A stretch of 64,000 bases of DNA from Pseudomonadota bacterium (GCA_021779535.1 JAJYAM010000005.1:1-64000); one strand, 5' to 3'. Positions 9,864 to 17,970 are shown, numbered from the stretch's first letter. The notes: generated by a model not told the origin, from the letters alone. Numbers and translations: made by a program.

Positions 9864-10181
9864 TCAGGTATCCGGGGCGATCGCGACCTTCAAGCCCTCG
9901 AGCGCCTCGGTGAAGTCGACCTGGCAGGACAGCCGCGAGACCTCCGGACGGTAGTCCGACAGCTCGGTCAACAGGTCCTGTTCGTCGCTCTGCTTCTTCG
10001 GCAGGCGGTCGACCCACGCGGGGTCGACGTAGACGTGGCAGCTCGCGCAGGAACACAGTCCCCCGCAGATCGCCGCGACGCCGTAATCCAGTTCCCGCAG
10101 GATCTCCATCAATTTCAAGCCCGGCTTCGCATCGACCACGTGCTCTTTGCCGTCCCGGTCCACCACCGTCATCCGCGTCAT
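9864..10181 (-). CDS. [2Fe-2S] ferredoxin, adrenodoxin/putidaredoxin type
   Basis: Small electron carrier of 105 residues. The cluster ligands follow the vertebrate-type pattern C-x5-C-x2-C (within CGGLCSCASCHVYV) plus the distant Cys in RLSCQV; an additional Cys sits inside the first loop. Acidic residues after the cluster loop fit a redox-partner surface. Such ferredoxins serve P450s, Rieske oxygenases or Fe-S assembly. No isc genes, P450 or ferredoxin reductase lie next to it, so the partner is unknown; the Rieske oxygenase at 46 kb lacks a reductase of its own and is one possible client. Start at 10181 is an ATG; an internal Met three codons on (10172) is possible. Confidence 0.88.
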   Translation of the reverse strand: MTRMTVVDRDGKEHVVDAKPGLKLMEILRELDYGVAAICGGLCSCASCHVYVDPAWVDRLPKKQSDEQDLLTELSDYRPEVSRLSCQVDFTEALEGLKVAIAPDT

Positions 10182-10234
10182 GCCTGAACCCCGTTGAATT
10201 CGCCCGCCGGCGGACGATACGGCCGCCGAACTCG

Positions 10235-11170
10235 CTATTTTGCCTCAACCGGCGCTCGTGCGGCAACGAGCGGCGATTCGAGCCGCGCGATCATCCGCCG
10301 CGCACGCGCACGCGCGTCCGCCGCCTCCGCGTCCCCGGCGCGCCGCAGGAACAGCTCGCTCCACAACACGCCGACGTAGTCGTAGAGCCAGCCGACCGCG
10401 GTGAAGCGCGCCCATTCGCGAGCGCTCGGCGCGCGACCCAGATAGCGTTCGAGCAGGACCGCGCGCGTCGCGTCCGTCCAGTCGTTCGCGCAGCTCCAGC
10501 CGACGACGTCCCAGAACGGATCGCCGACGTGCGCGTACTCCCAGTCGAGCGCGACCAGTCCGGCCGGCGTCTCGATGAGATTCAGCGCGTGCAGGTCGCT
10601 GTGGCACAGCGCCGCCGCGCCCTCGCCGGCCGGTTCGAGCACGCCCAACCGCACCCCGGCCGCGGCGCGCAGCGCGGCGCCGTCGTCGACGAGCGTCACC
10701 GGTCCGCCGAGCGCGCGTTCGTAATGGGCGATCCAGTCGGCGACGCCGATCCGACGGGCGGGCTGCGGCGGCGCGAGCGCGTGGATCGAGCGCATCAGCG
10801 CCGCGACCGCGGCGATGCGCCCGGGGTCGTCGACCGCGACCGCGTCCCAGCAACGCCCCTCGACCCAGCGTGACACGAGGATGCCGGCGGCCGGGTCGGA
10901 GCGTACGACCTCGGGGGCGAGGCCCGCCCCGCCCGCGACCGCGCGGACCGCGTGCTCCCACTGCGGGTCGAAGCCCTCGCCCCGCTCGTCCGTGGGTGCG
11001 AGCCTGAGCGCATACGCGCACCCGGCGCGCTCGGCGCGATAGGTGCGGCTCCCGAGCCCGGTGCCGATTCGTTGCAGCCGCACCGGCCCGCGGCCCGGGA
11101 TGCATTGCCGCGCGATCCGCTCTATCCCGGCGGGCGCCGCCGGCTTCACGCCGGCAGGCTCCGCCGCCAT
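10235..11170 (-). CDS. Aminoglycoside/choline-kinase-fold kinase, predicted thiamine kinase
   Basis: 311-residue small-molecule kinase of the APH/choline kinase fold. The catalytic loop is CHSDLHALNLIE (H-x-D-x4-N) and the metal-binding Asp is in ALDWEYAHVGDPFWD; the lobe order is normal. ThiK (YcfN) of enteric bacteria, which makes thiamine monophosphate, is in this fold. The function call rests mainly on position: third gene behind a TPP riboswitch, after a thiamine-binding-type protein and a PnuC-type transporter. ATG 11170 is chosen because it overlaps the end of the transporter gene by 25 bases and gives a normal N terminus; the frame stays open further upstream only as a shadow of the transporter. 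A choline or homoserine kinase is possible on fold alone. Confidence 0.75.
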   Translation of the reverse strand: MAAEPAGVKPAAPAGIERIARQCIPGRGPVRLQRIGTGLGSRTYRAERAGCAYALRLAPTDERGEGFDPQWEHAVRAVAGGAGLAPEVVRSDPAAGILVSRWVEGRCWDAVAVDDPGRIAAVAALMRSIHALAPPQPARRIGVADWIAHYERALGGPVTLVDDGAALRAAAGVRLGVLEPAGEGAAALCHSDLHALNLIETPAGLVALDWEYAHVGDPFWDVVGWSCANDWTDATRAVLLERYLGRAPSAREWARFTAVGWLYDYVGVLWSELFLRRAGDAEAADARARARRMIARLESPLVAARAPVEAK

Positions 11171-11742
11171 TCGCGGATGCCGAATCCGATCATCACCAGG
11201 TACACGCCGAACAACAGCATCGTCGGGTACAGCTCGCGGCGCCAGTACACGAAGATCGCGACCGAGTCGATCACGAACCACCAATGCCAGTTCTCGTAGA
11301 CCTTCACGGCGACCAGGTAGGTCGCGAACGCGCTCGACCAGGTCACCATCGAGTCGACGAACGGCCACGCGGCCGGCGTGTAGCGGCGCAGGAAATACGC
11401 GCTGCACAGCGCGCACACGACGACGCCGGCAAAGCCGAGCACGTGGCGCCCGATCGGCCAGCGCTGGACCCCGGCGTTCGCCTCGCTCGAGCGGCGCGAC
11501 CACTGCCACCACCCGTACACCGCGATCGCGGCGTAGAACACGTTGAGCACCGACTCCATGTAGAGCCGCGCGTGGAACATCACGATCACGTACAGCGCCG
11601 AGCTGGTAAAAGCGGCGATCCAGCAGCTGCGCCGCTGCCCGATCGCGAGCAGCAGATACAGGATCGCGAGCACCGCCGCGACGATCTCGATCCAGCTCGC
11701 GGTGTGCCAGGCCACCGCGAGCTGGGCAAGGACTTCACGCAT
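11146..11742 (-). CDS. pnuT: PnuC-family vitamin transporter, predicted thiamine uptake (PnuT)
   Basis: 198-residue integral membrane protein of the PnuC/NMN-transporter family, which carries unphosphorylated vitamins by facilitated diffusion and relies on a kinase to trap them. Seven or so hydrophobic helices; family blocks are EIVAAVLAILYLLLA with the following CWIAAFTSSALY, the YGWWQW block, and VYENWHWWFVIDSVAIFVYW. PnuC itself takes nicotinamide riboside, but family members behind TPP riboswitches (PnuT) take thiamine, so the riboswitch upstream makes thiamine the better call. It starts 3 bases after the small YkoF-like gene and overlaps the downstream kinase gene. Confidence 0.85.
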   Translation of the reverse strand: MREVLAQLAVAWHTASWIEIVAAVLAILYLLLAIGQRRSCWIAAFTSSALYVIVMFHARLYMESVLNVFYAAIAVYGWWQWSRRSSEANAGVQRWPIGRHVLGFAGVVVCALCSAYFLRRYTPAAWPFVDSMVTWSSAFATYLVAVKVYENWHWWFVIDSVAIFVYWRRELYPTMLLFGVYLVMIGFGIREWRRSLPA

Positions 11743-11745
11743 CGA

Positions 11746-12012
11746 TCAGGTCGCGGCGGGCGCCGCCGGCGCGGCGAGCTTCGGCAGCACCTTCATCACG
11801 AAGATGAGCTGCGGCCCATCGGCCGCGGCGCGCTCGAATTCCTCGGTGAGCACGGTCATGATGCGTCCGAGGTCGCCCCAGATCTGGGTGCTCAGGTCGT
11901 TGGTGACGACGCGCAGGTCCCGGTGGCGGTTCAATCGCTCGATGAACGCGAGGATTCGGGCGATGTAGTCCTCGCCGAGCGGATACAGGCTGATTTCGAC
12001 GGCTGCTTTCAT
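11746..12012 (-). CDS. YkoF/MTH1187-family thiamine-binding-type protein
   Basis: 88-residue single-domain protein of the thiamine-binding (YkoF/MTH1187/UPF0045-like) ferredoxin-fold family: it begins with EISLYPLGEDYIARI and has the TNDLSTQIWG block. YkoF-type proteins bind thiamine or its HMP half in the cytoplasm. ATG 12012 is preferred to an upstream in-frame GTG (12021) because AGGGAG, 8 bases upstream of the ATG, is the end of the TPP riboswitch and serves as its ribosome binding site. First gene of a three-gene operon with the transporter and the kinase. The C terminus is Ala/Pro-rich. Confidence 0.85.
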   Translation of the reverse strand: MKAAVEISLYPLGEDYIARILAFIERLNRHRDLRVVTNDLSTQIWGDLGRIMTVLTEEFERAAADGPQLIFVMKVLPKLAAPAAPAAT

Positions 12013-12020
12013 TTCGACCA

Positions 12021-12120
12021 CTCCCTACGCCGGTACTAGCCGGATCAGGTTCGACGGGTTCGCCCCGCAGGCCGACGTCGCGACCGCAGGTGCATCTCAG
12101 GCCTCTCGGCCACCCCTTGG
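12021..12120 (-). promoter_or_regulatory. TPP (THI-box) riboswitch controlling the thiamine salvage operon
   Basis: Read on the minus strand the segment has the conserved THI-box parts in order: GGGGTGGCC-GAGA-GGCC (P2), CTGAGATGC (J2/3), a longer variable P3 arm, GAACCTGATC, a P4 hairpin CCGG-CTAGTA-CCGG, and the closing GCGTAGGGAG. The final AGGGAG is also the ribosome binding site of the YkoF-like gene, eight bases before its ATG, so TPP binding most likely blocks translation initiation rather than causing termination; no U-run terminator follows. This is the clearest RNA element in the window. Confidence 0.95.
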
Positions 12121-12196
12121 GCGCGATCAGTGTAGCGGCGCGGCGGCGCCCATGCAAAACTCCCGGCGATCTCACCGGCGCCGGAGGAGGAATCGC

Positions 12197-13096
12197 GTGC
12201 GGATGTTCCATGTCGATGCGTTCACCCTGACCCCGTTCGGCGGGAATCCGGCGACGGTCGTGCTCGATGCCGACGGGCTCGACGACGCGCGAATGCAGGC
12301 GGTCGCGCGCGAGTTCGCCCACGCCGAATGCGCGTTCGTGCGCCCTCCGGGTTCACCGGACGAGGACGTCGCGATCCGCTTCTTCAGCACGCGCCAGGAG
12401 GCGCCCTTCGTCGGCCATGCGACCCTCGCGGCACACGCGGTGTTGCTCGCGACCGGCCGCCGCGCACTCGGAATCGCGCGGCAGCGCTGCGGGATCGGGA
12501 TCGTCGACGTCGACGTGCGCCGCGACGCGCGGACGAGCGACGCGGCGCCGCTGATCGAGTTTCGACGGGCCGCGCCCCGGCTCGAGGCACCGCTCCCGCT
12601 GAAGACGGCACTGCGGGTCGCCGAGACCCTGGGACTCCCGGGGGAGCGCCTGCACGAAGCGCTGCCGGCGCGCGCGTGCCGCGACGGCGGCGCGAGACTG
12701 CTGATCCCGCTCGCGGACGCGGACGCGCTCGAGCAACTCGCCCCGCGGACCGAACCGCTGCTCGCACTGGGGCGCGAGTTCGGGGTCGACGGGTTCTTCC
12801 CGTTCGCGTTCCGGCGCGGTCCCGACGGCGCGGTGACCGAGTCGCGCATGTTCTGTCCGGCGATCGGCATCCCCGAGGACCCGGTCAGCGGCAACGCGCA
12901 CGCGATGCTCGCGAGCTATCTCCTCGAGGCGGCGCTGCTGGATCCGGCCGATCGCGGTTTCGTCGGCCTGCAGGGCGCGCACCTCGGTCGCCCGGGGCGC
13001 GTCGAGGTCGGCTGGGATCTGCAGGGCGGCCGGCCGGCCGCGGTGCGCATCGGCGGGCACGCGGTGATCATCGGCGAGGGCACGCTCGCGGTGTGA
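12197..13096 (+). CDS. PhzF-family isomerase/epimerase-like protein
   Basis: 299-residue member of the phenazine biosynthesis PhzF fold, a duplicated diaminopimelate-epimerase-like structure. Seen: MFHVDAFTLTPFGGNPATVV at the N terminus, the conserved catalytic Glu in AHAECAFV, the FVGHATLAAHAV motif and EDPVSGNAHAML. GTG 12197 is chosen because GGAGGAGG lies six bases upstream; an earlier ATG (12152) would add an arginine-rich tail lacking any family match. Most PhzF-family proteins are not phenazine enzymes and their substrates are unknown; no phz genes are nearby. It stands alone between the riboswitch operon (divergent) and a strong convergent terminator. Confidence 0.88.
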   Translation: MRMFHVDAFTLTPFGGNPATVVLDADGLDDARMQAVAREFAHAECAFVRPPGSPDEDVAIRFFSTRQEAPFVGHATLAAHAVLLATGRRALGIARQRCGIGIVDVDVRRDARTSDAAPLIEFRRAAPRLEAPLPLKTALRVAETLGLPGERLHEALPARACRDGGARLLIPLADADALEQLAPRTEPLLALGREFGVDGFFPFAFRRGPDGAVTESRMFCPAIGIPEDPVSGNAHAMLASYLLEAALLDPADRGFVGLQGAHLGRPGRVEVGWDLQGGRPAAVRIGGHAVIIGEGTLAV

Positions 13097-13109
13097 GCGA
13101 CGCGCACCG

Positions 13110-13141
13110 GCGGTGGCGGGCGCGAGCGCGCCCGCCACCGC
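13110..13141. terminator. Bidirectional intrinsic hairpin between convergent genes
   Basis: Near-perfect inverted repeat of about 15 base pairs (GCGGTGGCGGGCGCG against its complement) with a tiny loop, placed between the stop of the PhzF gene and the stop of the convergent lipoprotein gene. No U-run follows on either side, so it may act as an RNA-stabilising 3' hairpin or assist Rho. Confidence 0.6.
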
Positions 13142-13152
13142 TGCGGTCGAGG

Positions 13153-13788
13153 TCAGTTCGTCGGCGCGGGAGCCGGGTTGTCGCCGGCGTCGCCCGCCTG
13201 CGGCAATTGGAACTTGATCGACTGGGCGAGGCTCTGCAACTTCGTCTGCACGTCCTTCACCGCGGACACGGCTTGGCCGAGGTGGCCGCCCGTGAAGTCG
13301 CTCTTCGCGGTGGCCCAGGCGGAGTTCACGTCGTCGAGGCTCTTTTTCGCGGCCGCGAGGTCGATCCCCTTGCGCAGGCGCGCGTTGTGGGAGAGTTCCT
13401 CGATCCGCTTCTGGATCGCGGCGACGTTGGCGGGCAGGTTCGCGGAAATCCGCGACCACTGCTCGTTCAGCTCGCCCATCACGACCATCTTCTTCTGCGC
13501 GGCGGCGGCCGCGAGCCCCTGCGCGGACGCGAGCACCGCGGGCGCGGCGGTGATCACCGAGCCGTAATCCTGCTGGGCGAATGCGGTCTTCAGGTTCGCG
13601 ACCTTGTCCTGCACGTCCTTCAACTGGTCCGGAACGTACTTCGCGGCCTCGGGCTGCGCGGCGGCGACGACCGCTTCGATCTTGGAAATCATCTGCTGCG
13701 CGGGCTGCATCTTGCTCGCGCACGCGGCGAGAGCGACGGCGGCGGTCGCGATCACCGCGTAGGCTCTCAATCGGTGGGTCCGGGTCAT
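13153..13788 (-). CDS. Putative outer-membrane lipoprotein with helical/coiled-coil body
   Basis: 211-residue secreted protein: N-terminal basic segment, hydrophobic stretch and lipobox LAAC, so the mature protein would start at the Cys (about residue 23) and be lipidated. The rest is Ala/Gln/Lys-rich and predicted helical with heptad-like spacing, ending in a Pro/Asn-rich tail. I recognise no catalytic domain. Start ATG 13788 is backed by a strong ribosome binding site (GGGGAGGAG, 7 bases upstream). Composition (more Lys, Gln, Ser) differs from its Arg-rich neighbours, as is usual for exported proteins. Function unknown; a periplasm-facing structural or envelope protein is likely. Confidence 0.75.
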   Translation of the reverse strand: MTRTHRLRAYAVIATAAVALAACASKMQPAQQMISKIEAVVAAAQPEAAKYVPDQLKDVQDKVANLKTAFAQQDYGSVITAAPAVLASAQGLAAAAAQKKMVVMGELNEQWSRISANLPANVAAIQKRIEELSHNARLRKGIDLAAAKKSLDDVNSAWATAKSDFTGGHLGQAVSAVKDVQTKLQSLAQSIKFQLPQAGDAGDNPAPAPTN

Positions 13789-13873
13789 TGGGTTAACTCC
13801 TCCCCGTGGGTGGTGTTCTTGGAATTCGCCCCTGGAAGATTACCGCGTTCGCACACCGCGGCGCCAGCGGAGC

Positions 13874-14608
13874 CTACCCGAGCTCCCGGCGGGCGATCCC
13901 GAGCCACTCGGCCTGCGCCCGCCGGTAGTGCGCCGGGGCGATCCGCGCCGCCTCCAGCAGGTCGCGGAATTCGCGCGCGGCCGCCTCGGCGCGGCCGAGG
14001 CGCTTCAGCAGCTGGCCGTACCTCAGCCGGGCCTCGGCGCCGGGGAAGACCGGCGCGACCCTTGCATATTCGCGCAAGGCTTCCTCGAGCGCGCCCCCGG
14101 CCTCGAGCGCACGGGCGTACAGCAGTTTCGCGTCGGCGGACCCGAACTCCGGATTGTGCCGCTCCAGGCGCTCGAGGCTCTCCCGGGCCGAGGCGTAATC
14201 CCCGGTCGCGAAGCTCGCGCGTGCGAGTTCGAGGAGCAGCGTCGGGTCGTGCTCGAACACGCCGACGAGTCCGCCGCGGCAAACCTCGATCGCCTCGGCG
14301 TAGCGGCCCCGCCGGGTCAGTTCCTCGGCGAGCCGGCGGCGCGCATCGACGTTGCCGGCGACCTCCACCTCGGTTCGCGCCTTGCGCAGCGGACGATCCG
14401 GGTCGACCCAGCGCCCGAGTCCGCGGCCCGCGCGCCGCGCGGTGCGGCCGCCGGCGAGGTCCGGCAGGACCTCGACCACGAGGTAGGCGAGCGACCCGGC
14501 GAACGGCAGCAGCCCGATCGCGAGGATCCACAGCGTGTTCCGGCCGGTTCTCAGCACGTGCACGATCAGCGCGACCTGGATCAGCAGCGACAGGACGATC
14601 AACGACAC
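13874..14608 (-). CDS. Membrane-anchored TPR protein with PLDc_N-like N terminus
   Basis: 244 residues. The first ~50 form two hydrophobic helices resembling the phospholipase D/nuclease N-terminal membrane domain (LLIQVALIVHVLRTG, then TLWILAIGLLPFAGSLAYLV). After a basic linker come about four tetratricopeptide-like helical pairs (RRRLAEELTRRGRYAEAIEV, then LLLELARASFATGDYASARE and others), suggesting a cytoplasmic protein-binding scaffold. GTG 14608 is used because it begins the hydrophobic segment; it overlaps the 3' end of the ABC ATPase gene by 10 bases, so the two are co-transcribed and probably coupled. Role unknown. Confidence 0.7.
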   Translation of the reverse strand: MSLIVLSLLIQVALIVHVLRTGRNTLWILAIGLLPFAGSLAYLVVEVLPDLAGGRTARRAGRGLGRWVDPDRPLRKARTEVEVAGNVDARRRLAEELTRRGRYAEAIEVCRGGLVGVFEHDPTLLLELARASFATGDYASARESLERLERHNPEFGSADAKLLYARALEAGGALEEALREYARVAPVFPGAEARLRYGQLLKRLGRAEAAAREFRDLLEAARIAPAHYRRAQAEWLGIARRELG

Positions 14609-16182
14609 TTCGGGTTCCCCGGCTTCGGACGAGACGCCGCGCGTGGTCGCATTGTATGCGTGACACGGACACGCCGCGACTCGAGCACGAGGCACCCCGC
14701 GACCGCCACCGGCAGGTCCTCGAGGTGATGCACGGCGACCACCAGGGTCGTGCCGGTGCGCGCGAGCCGCGCGAGACCCCGGTTCACCGCCGCGCGTTGC
14801 CGCGGGTCGAGGCCGGTCAGCGGCTCGTCGAGCAGCAGCAGCCGCGGCGCGTGCGCGACCGCCCGCGCGATCAGCGCCCGGCGCAGTTGACCGTACGAGA
14901 GCTCGCGGGGCCTGCGCCGCGCGGCCGCCGCGAGCCCGAACAGCCGCAGCGTCGCCCGCGCGCGCGCGAACTCGGCCGCGGCGAGCGGCTCGGCGATCCC
15001 GATGCTCGCACGCGCACCGCTCGCGACCAGCGTCGCGAGGTCGACGTCCGCGTCGTAGCCGGCTTGCAGGTCGGCCGACACGTAGCCGGCCGTGCGCTTC
15101 CAGGCGTCGATCGGCGCGCCCGGCGGGCAACCGGCACGCTCGACGCGGCCGCCGAGCGCGGGCGCGAGATCGCCGTACAGCAGCTTCAGGAAGCTGCTCT
15201 TCCCGGCACCGTTCGCGCCGACGACGGCCCAGTGCTCGCCGGCCCGCAGGGTCCAGTTCACCGCGCGCAGCACGCGGCGATACTCGACGTACAGGTCGAC
15301 GTCGCGCAGCTCGACGAGCGGCGGGTCGGCCGCCGCGGCGGCGCCGCGCGCCGCACCGGTGCGAACGGGCGCTCGGGCGGCGCGGTCGAGTGCGCGCCGG
15401 TGCCGGTGCTCGAGCGGCCCGGCCGCGACCAGGCGGCCCGCCCGCAACCACAGCCCCTCGGTGGTGCCCGCCGGCAGGTCCGCCGCACGGTGCGCGGCCA
15501 CGACCCAGGCTTGCCCGCGCGCCCGGGCACGCGCGAGCAGGCGGTCGGCGCGCTCGCGAAACGCCGCATCCAGCCCGTTGTAGAACTCGTCGAGCAACAG
15601 CCAGTCGGGTTCGCCGATCAGCGCGCGCGCGAGCAGCGCGATCCGTTTCTGCCCGTACGACAACGACAGGAACCGGTGACCGAGCAGCGCCGCGATGCCC
15701 GCGCGCCGCGCGACGCGCGCGATCCGCCGCCGCTGCGTCGCGGTCGGCGGCGTGAGCGGCAGATCGGTGCCGTGCAGCCCGGTCGCGAGCAGCTCGCCGA
15801 CCCGCGGGTTCCAGCCGTAGCGCGCGTAGCGATCCTGGCGCTCCGCGCCGAGGTAGGCGATCCGCGCCTTCGCCTCGCGGACCTCGAGCGGCCGGCCGTC
15901 GCGCAGGTAGCGCAGCGTCTCGCGTCCGGTCGGCGTCGGCCAGACGTCGCCCGCGAGGAGCTTCAGGAACTGCGTCTTGCCGGCGCCGTTCGCGCCGATC
16001 AACGCGTATCGCCGGCCGGCGGGCAACCGCGCCGTCAGGTCGCGCAGCACCCAGCGGTTCGCGCGGCGGACGCCGACCGAGCCGAGCTCGATCGTGATTC
16101 CGCGACTCCCGTCACGCTCGCGCGCCGCCGCGCCCGCGGCGACGGTTGCGCGCCGTGATCGAGTCGTTACACTGACGCTCAT
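14599..16182 (-). CDS. Tandem ABC ATPase, ModF/PhrA-like
   Basis: 527-residue soluble protein with two ABC nucleotide-binding domains. Domain 1: Walker A GANGAGKTQ, signature LSYGQKR, Walker B WLLLDEF. Domain 2: Walker A GANGAGKSS, signature LSYGQLRR, Walker B LLLLDEPLTGLD. No membrane segments. Closest recognised architecture is ModF (PhrA), a double ATPase linked to molybdenum metabolism in enterics but of unclear function; no mod genes are nearby. The only reasonable start, ATG 16182, overlaps the ATG of the divergent gene at 16181 (shared CATG), and no ribosome binding site is visible. Coupled with the TPR gene downstream. Confidence 0.82.
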   Translation of the reverse strand: MSVSVTTRSRRATVAAGAAARERDGSRGITIELGSVGVRRANRWVLRDLTARLPAGRRYALIGANGAGKTQFLKLLAGDVWPTPTGRETLRYLRDGRPLEVREAKARIAYLGAERQDRYARYGWNPRVGELLATGLHGTDLPLTPPTATQRRRIARVARRAGIAALLGHRFLSLSYGQKRIALLARALIGEPDWLLLDEFYNGLDAAFRERADRLLARARARGQAWVVAAHRAADLPAGTTEGLWLRAGRLVAAGPLEHRHRRALDRAARAPVRTGAARGAAAAADPPLVELRDVDLYVEYRRVLRAVNWTLRAGEHWAVVGANGAGKSSFLKLLYGDLAPALGGRVERAGCPPGAPIDAWKRTAGYVSADLQAGYDADVDLATLVASGARASIGIAEPLAAAEFARARATLRLFGLAAAARRRPRELSYGQLRRALIARAVAHAPRLLLLDEPLTGLDPRQRAAVNRGLARLARTGTTLVVAVHHLEDLPVAVAGCLVLESRRVRVTHTMRPRAASRPKPGNPKCR

Positions 16183-16720
16183 GTCGGATCGATCACGCCC
16201 GCGGCGCTTGGGTGAAACGGGGTTCTGGGGCGACTTCGCGCGGCCGGACGTCGAGCAGTCGCGCCGTTTCCTCGCCGAGTCGCTGTCGTTGCTGCTCGCC
16301 GATCTGCTGCGCTCCGTGCTCGCGGACGCGAGCCCCGCGATGCCGGCGGACGAAGCCACGGTCGATCGCTTCCGGCAGCTCGCCGGCGCGCCGGCCGCGA
16401 CCGCGGTGAGCCGGCCCACCGGGCTCGGCGTCACCCGGGCCGCGCTCGCGAAGCGCTGCGTCGACTGGCTGAAGTCGATCCTCCTCGACGCGCCGGCCGT
16501 GCAGGCGACCCCCGCGATGCGCGAGTTCATCGACGCGCTCGCGTTGTTCCCGGCGCTGTTCGATGGCGAACCCTCGGCGCGATCGCGCCGCGCGCGGTTG
16601 ACCTGGCTGCTCACGCACGATCGGCGGCTCGACGCGAGCACCCGCGAGGCGGCGACCGCGCTGATCGAGGCCTGCGAGCATCTCGGCGCGCTCCTCTGGC
16701 CCGACGCCGAGACCGCCTGA
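16181..16720 (+). CDS. Conserved-looking hypothetical protein, divergent from the ABC gene
   Basis: 179-residue protein that I do not recognise. It is Ala/Arg/Leu-rich, probably all-helical, with no signal peptide, membrane helix, Cys cluster or catalytic motif; notable segments are GETGFWGDFARPDVEQSRRF near the start and WLLTHDRRLDAS near the end. Codon bias matches the neighbours, and the frame fits tightly between the divergent ABC gene and the convergent frmA gene, which argues it is real. The ATG at 16181 shares bases with the ABC gene's ATG; a TTG at 16208 is an alternative. No Shine-Dalgarno is seen, so leaderless translation is possible. Confidence 0.55.
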   Translation: MSDRSRPRRLGETGFWGDFARPDVEQSRRFLAESLSLLLADLLRSVLADASPAMPADEATVDRFRQLAGAPAATAVSRPTGLGVTRAALAKRCVDWLKSILLDAPAVQATPAMREFIDALALFPALFDGEPSARSRRARLTWLLTHDRRLDASTREAATALIEACEHLGALLWPDAETA

Positions 16721-16739
16721 GCCGGTCCGCCGCCGCCCG

Positions 16740-17849
16740 TCAGTAGACGACGACGCTGCGGATCGATTCGCCGGCGTGCATCAAGTCGAACGCCCGGTTG
16801 ATGTCCGCGAGCGGCAGCTGGTGGGTGATCAGGTCGTCGATGTTGAGCTTGCCGTCCATGTACCAATCGACGATCTTCGGCACGTCGGTGCGGCCGCGCG
16901 CACCGCCGAACGCGGTGCCCTTCCACACGCGGCCCGTGACGAGCTGGAACGGCCGCGTGTGGATCTCCTGGCCGGCGCCGGCGACCCCGATGATCACCGA
17001 GACACCCCAGCCGCGGTGGCAGCATTCGAGCGCCTGCCGCATCAGCTCGACGTTGCCGACGCATTCGAAGCTGTAGTCCGCGCCGCCGTCGGTCAGCTCG
17101 ACGAGGTGCGCGACGAGGTCCTTGCCGGTCTCCTTCGGGTTCACGAAGTGCGTCATGCCGAACTTCTCGGCGAGCGCCTTGCGCCGTGGATTCAAGTCGA
17201 CCCCGATGATCTTGTTCGCGCCGGCCAGACGCGCGCCCTGGATCACGTTCAGCCCGATCCCGCCGAGACCGAACACGACGACGTTCGCGCCGGGTTCGAC
17301 CTTTGCGGTGTTGATCACCGCGCCGACGCCGGTCGTGACGCCGCAGCCGATGTAGCACACCTTGTCGAACGGGGCGTCCTCGCGGATCTTCGCGACCGCG
17401 ATTTCCGGCAGTACCGTGTAATTCGAGAACGTGGAGCAGCCCATGTAGTGATGGATCATGTCCTTGCCGATCGAGAATCGGCTGGTCCCGTCCGGCATCA
17501 CGCCCTTGCCCTGGGTCGCCCGGATCGCGGTGCACAGGTTCGTCTTGCGCGACAGGCAGGACTTGCACTGGCGGCATTCGGGCGTGTACAGCGGGATCAC
17601 GTGATCGCCCTTTTTCACCGACGTCACGCCGGGGCCGACGTCGACGACGATGCCGGCGCCCTCGTGGCCGAGGATCGCGGGGAACAACCCCTCGGGATCG
17701 GCGCCGGAGCGCGTGAACTCGTCGGTATGACAAATGCCGGTCGCCTTGATCTCGACCAGCACCTCGCCGGCTTTCGGACCGTCGAGATCGACGGTGATCA
17801 CTTCGAGCGGCTTGCCCGCGGCATGGGCCACGGCGGCTTTGGTCTTCAT
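16740..17849 (-). CDS. frmA: S-(hydroxymethyl)glutathione dehydrogenase / class III alcohol dehydrogenase
   Basis: Zinc- and NAD-dependent oxidation of S-hydroxymethylglutathione in formaldehyde detoxification; also S-nitrosoglutathione reduction. 369 residues, standard. Catalytic zinc ligands C40, H62 and C169 (with E63) are present, structural zinc is held by C92, C95, C98 and C106 (ECRQCKSC...C), the NAD fold has GLGGIG, and the class III anion-pocket Arg is R124 in PDGTSRF. No S-formylglutathione hydrolase gene (frmB/fghA) and no FrmR repressor lie alongside. The demethylation operon at 46-52 kb would release formaldehyde, for which this enzyme is a plausible sink. Confidence 0.95.
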   Translation of the reverse strand: MKTKAAVAHAAGKPLEVITVDLDGPKAGEVLVEIKATGICHTDEFTRSGADPEGLFPAILGHEGAGIVVDVGPGVTSVKKGDHVIPLYTPECRQCKSCLSRKTNLCTAIRATQGKGVMPDGTSRFSIGKDMIHHYMGCSTFSNYTVLPEIAVAKIREDAPFDKVCYIGCGVTTGVGAVINTAKVEPGANVVVFGLGGIGLNVIQGARLAGANKIIGVDLNPRRKALAEKFGMTHFVNPKETGKDLVAHLVELTDGGADYSFECVGNVELMRQALECCHRGWGVSVIIGVAGAGQEIHTRPFQLVTGRVWKGTAFGGARGRTDVPKIVDWYMDGKLNIDDLITHQLPLADINRAFDLMHAGESIRSVVVY

Positions 17850-17936
17850 GAGGGGTCCTCGTGGATGGGCTGCCGCTACCCTAAAACAACCGCCGGCGAC
17901 ATGGAAGCCGCCGCCCGCGCCGGCGTCCGCCCCAAC

Positions 17937-17970
17937 GAAAAACGCCCCGGCAGCGGAGCTGCCAGGGCGT
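17937..17970 (-). terminator. Rho-independent terminator of the Lys/His-rich gene
   Basis: On the minus strand an ACGCCC/GGGCGT plus GGCAGC/GCTGCC stem (one C-A mismatch, 3-base loop) is followed directly by a T-run (GTTTTTCG). It lies about 60 bases downstream of the stop of the Lys/His-rich gene, facing the right way to end that transcript before frmA. Confidence 0.85.

Noticed and set aside
12197-13096. Phenazine biosynthesis
   Set aside because: Only the PhzF-fold protein is present; no other phz genes are near, and most PhzF-family members are unrelated to phenazines.
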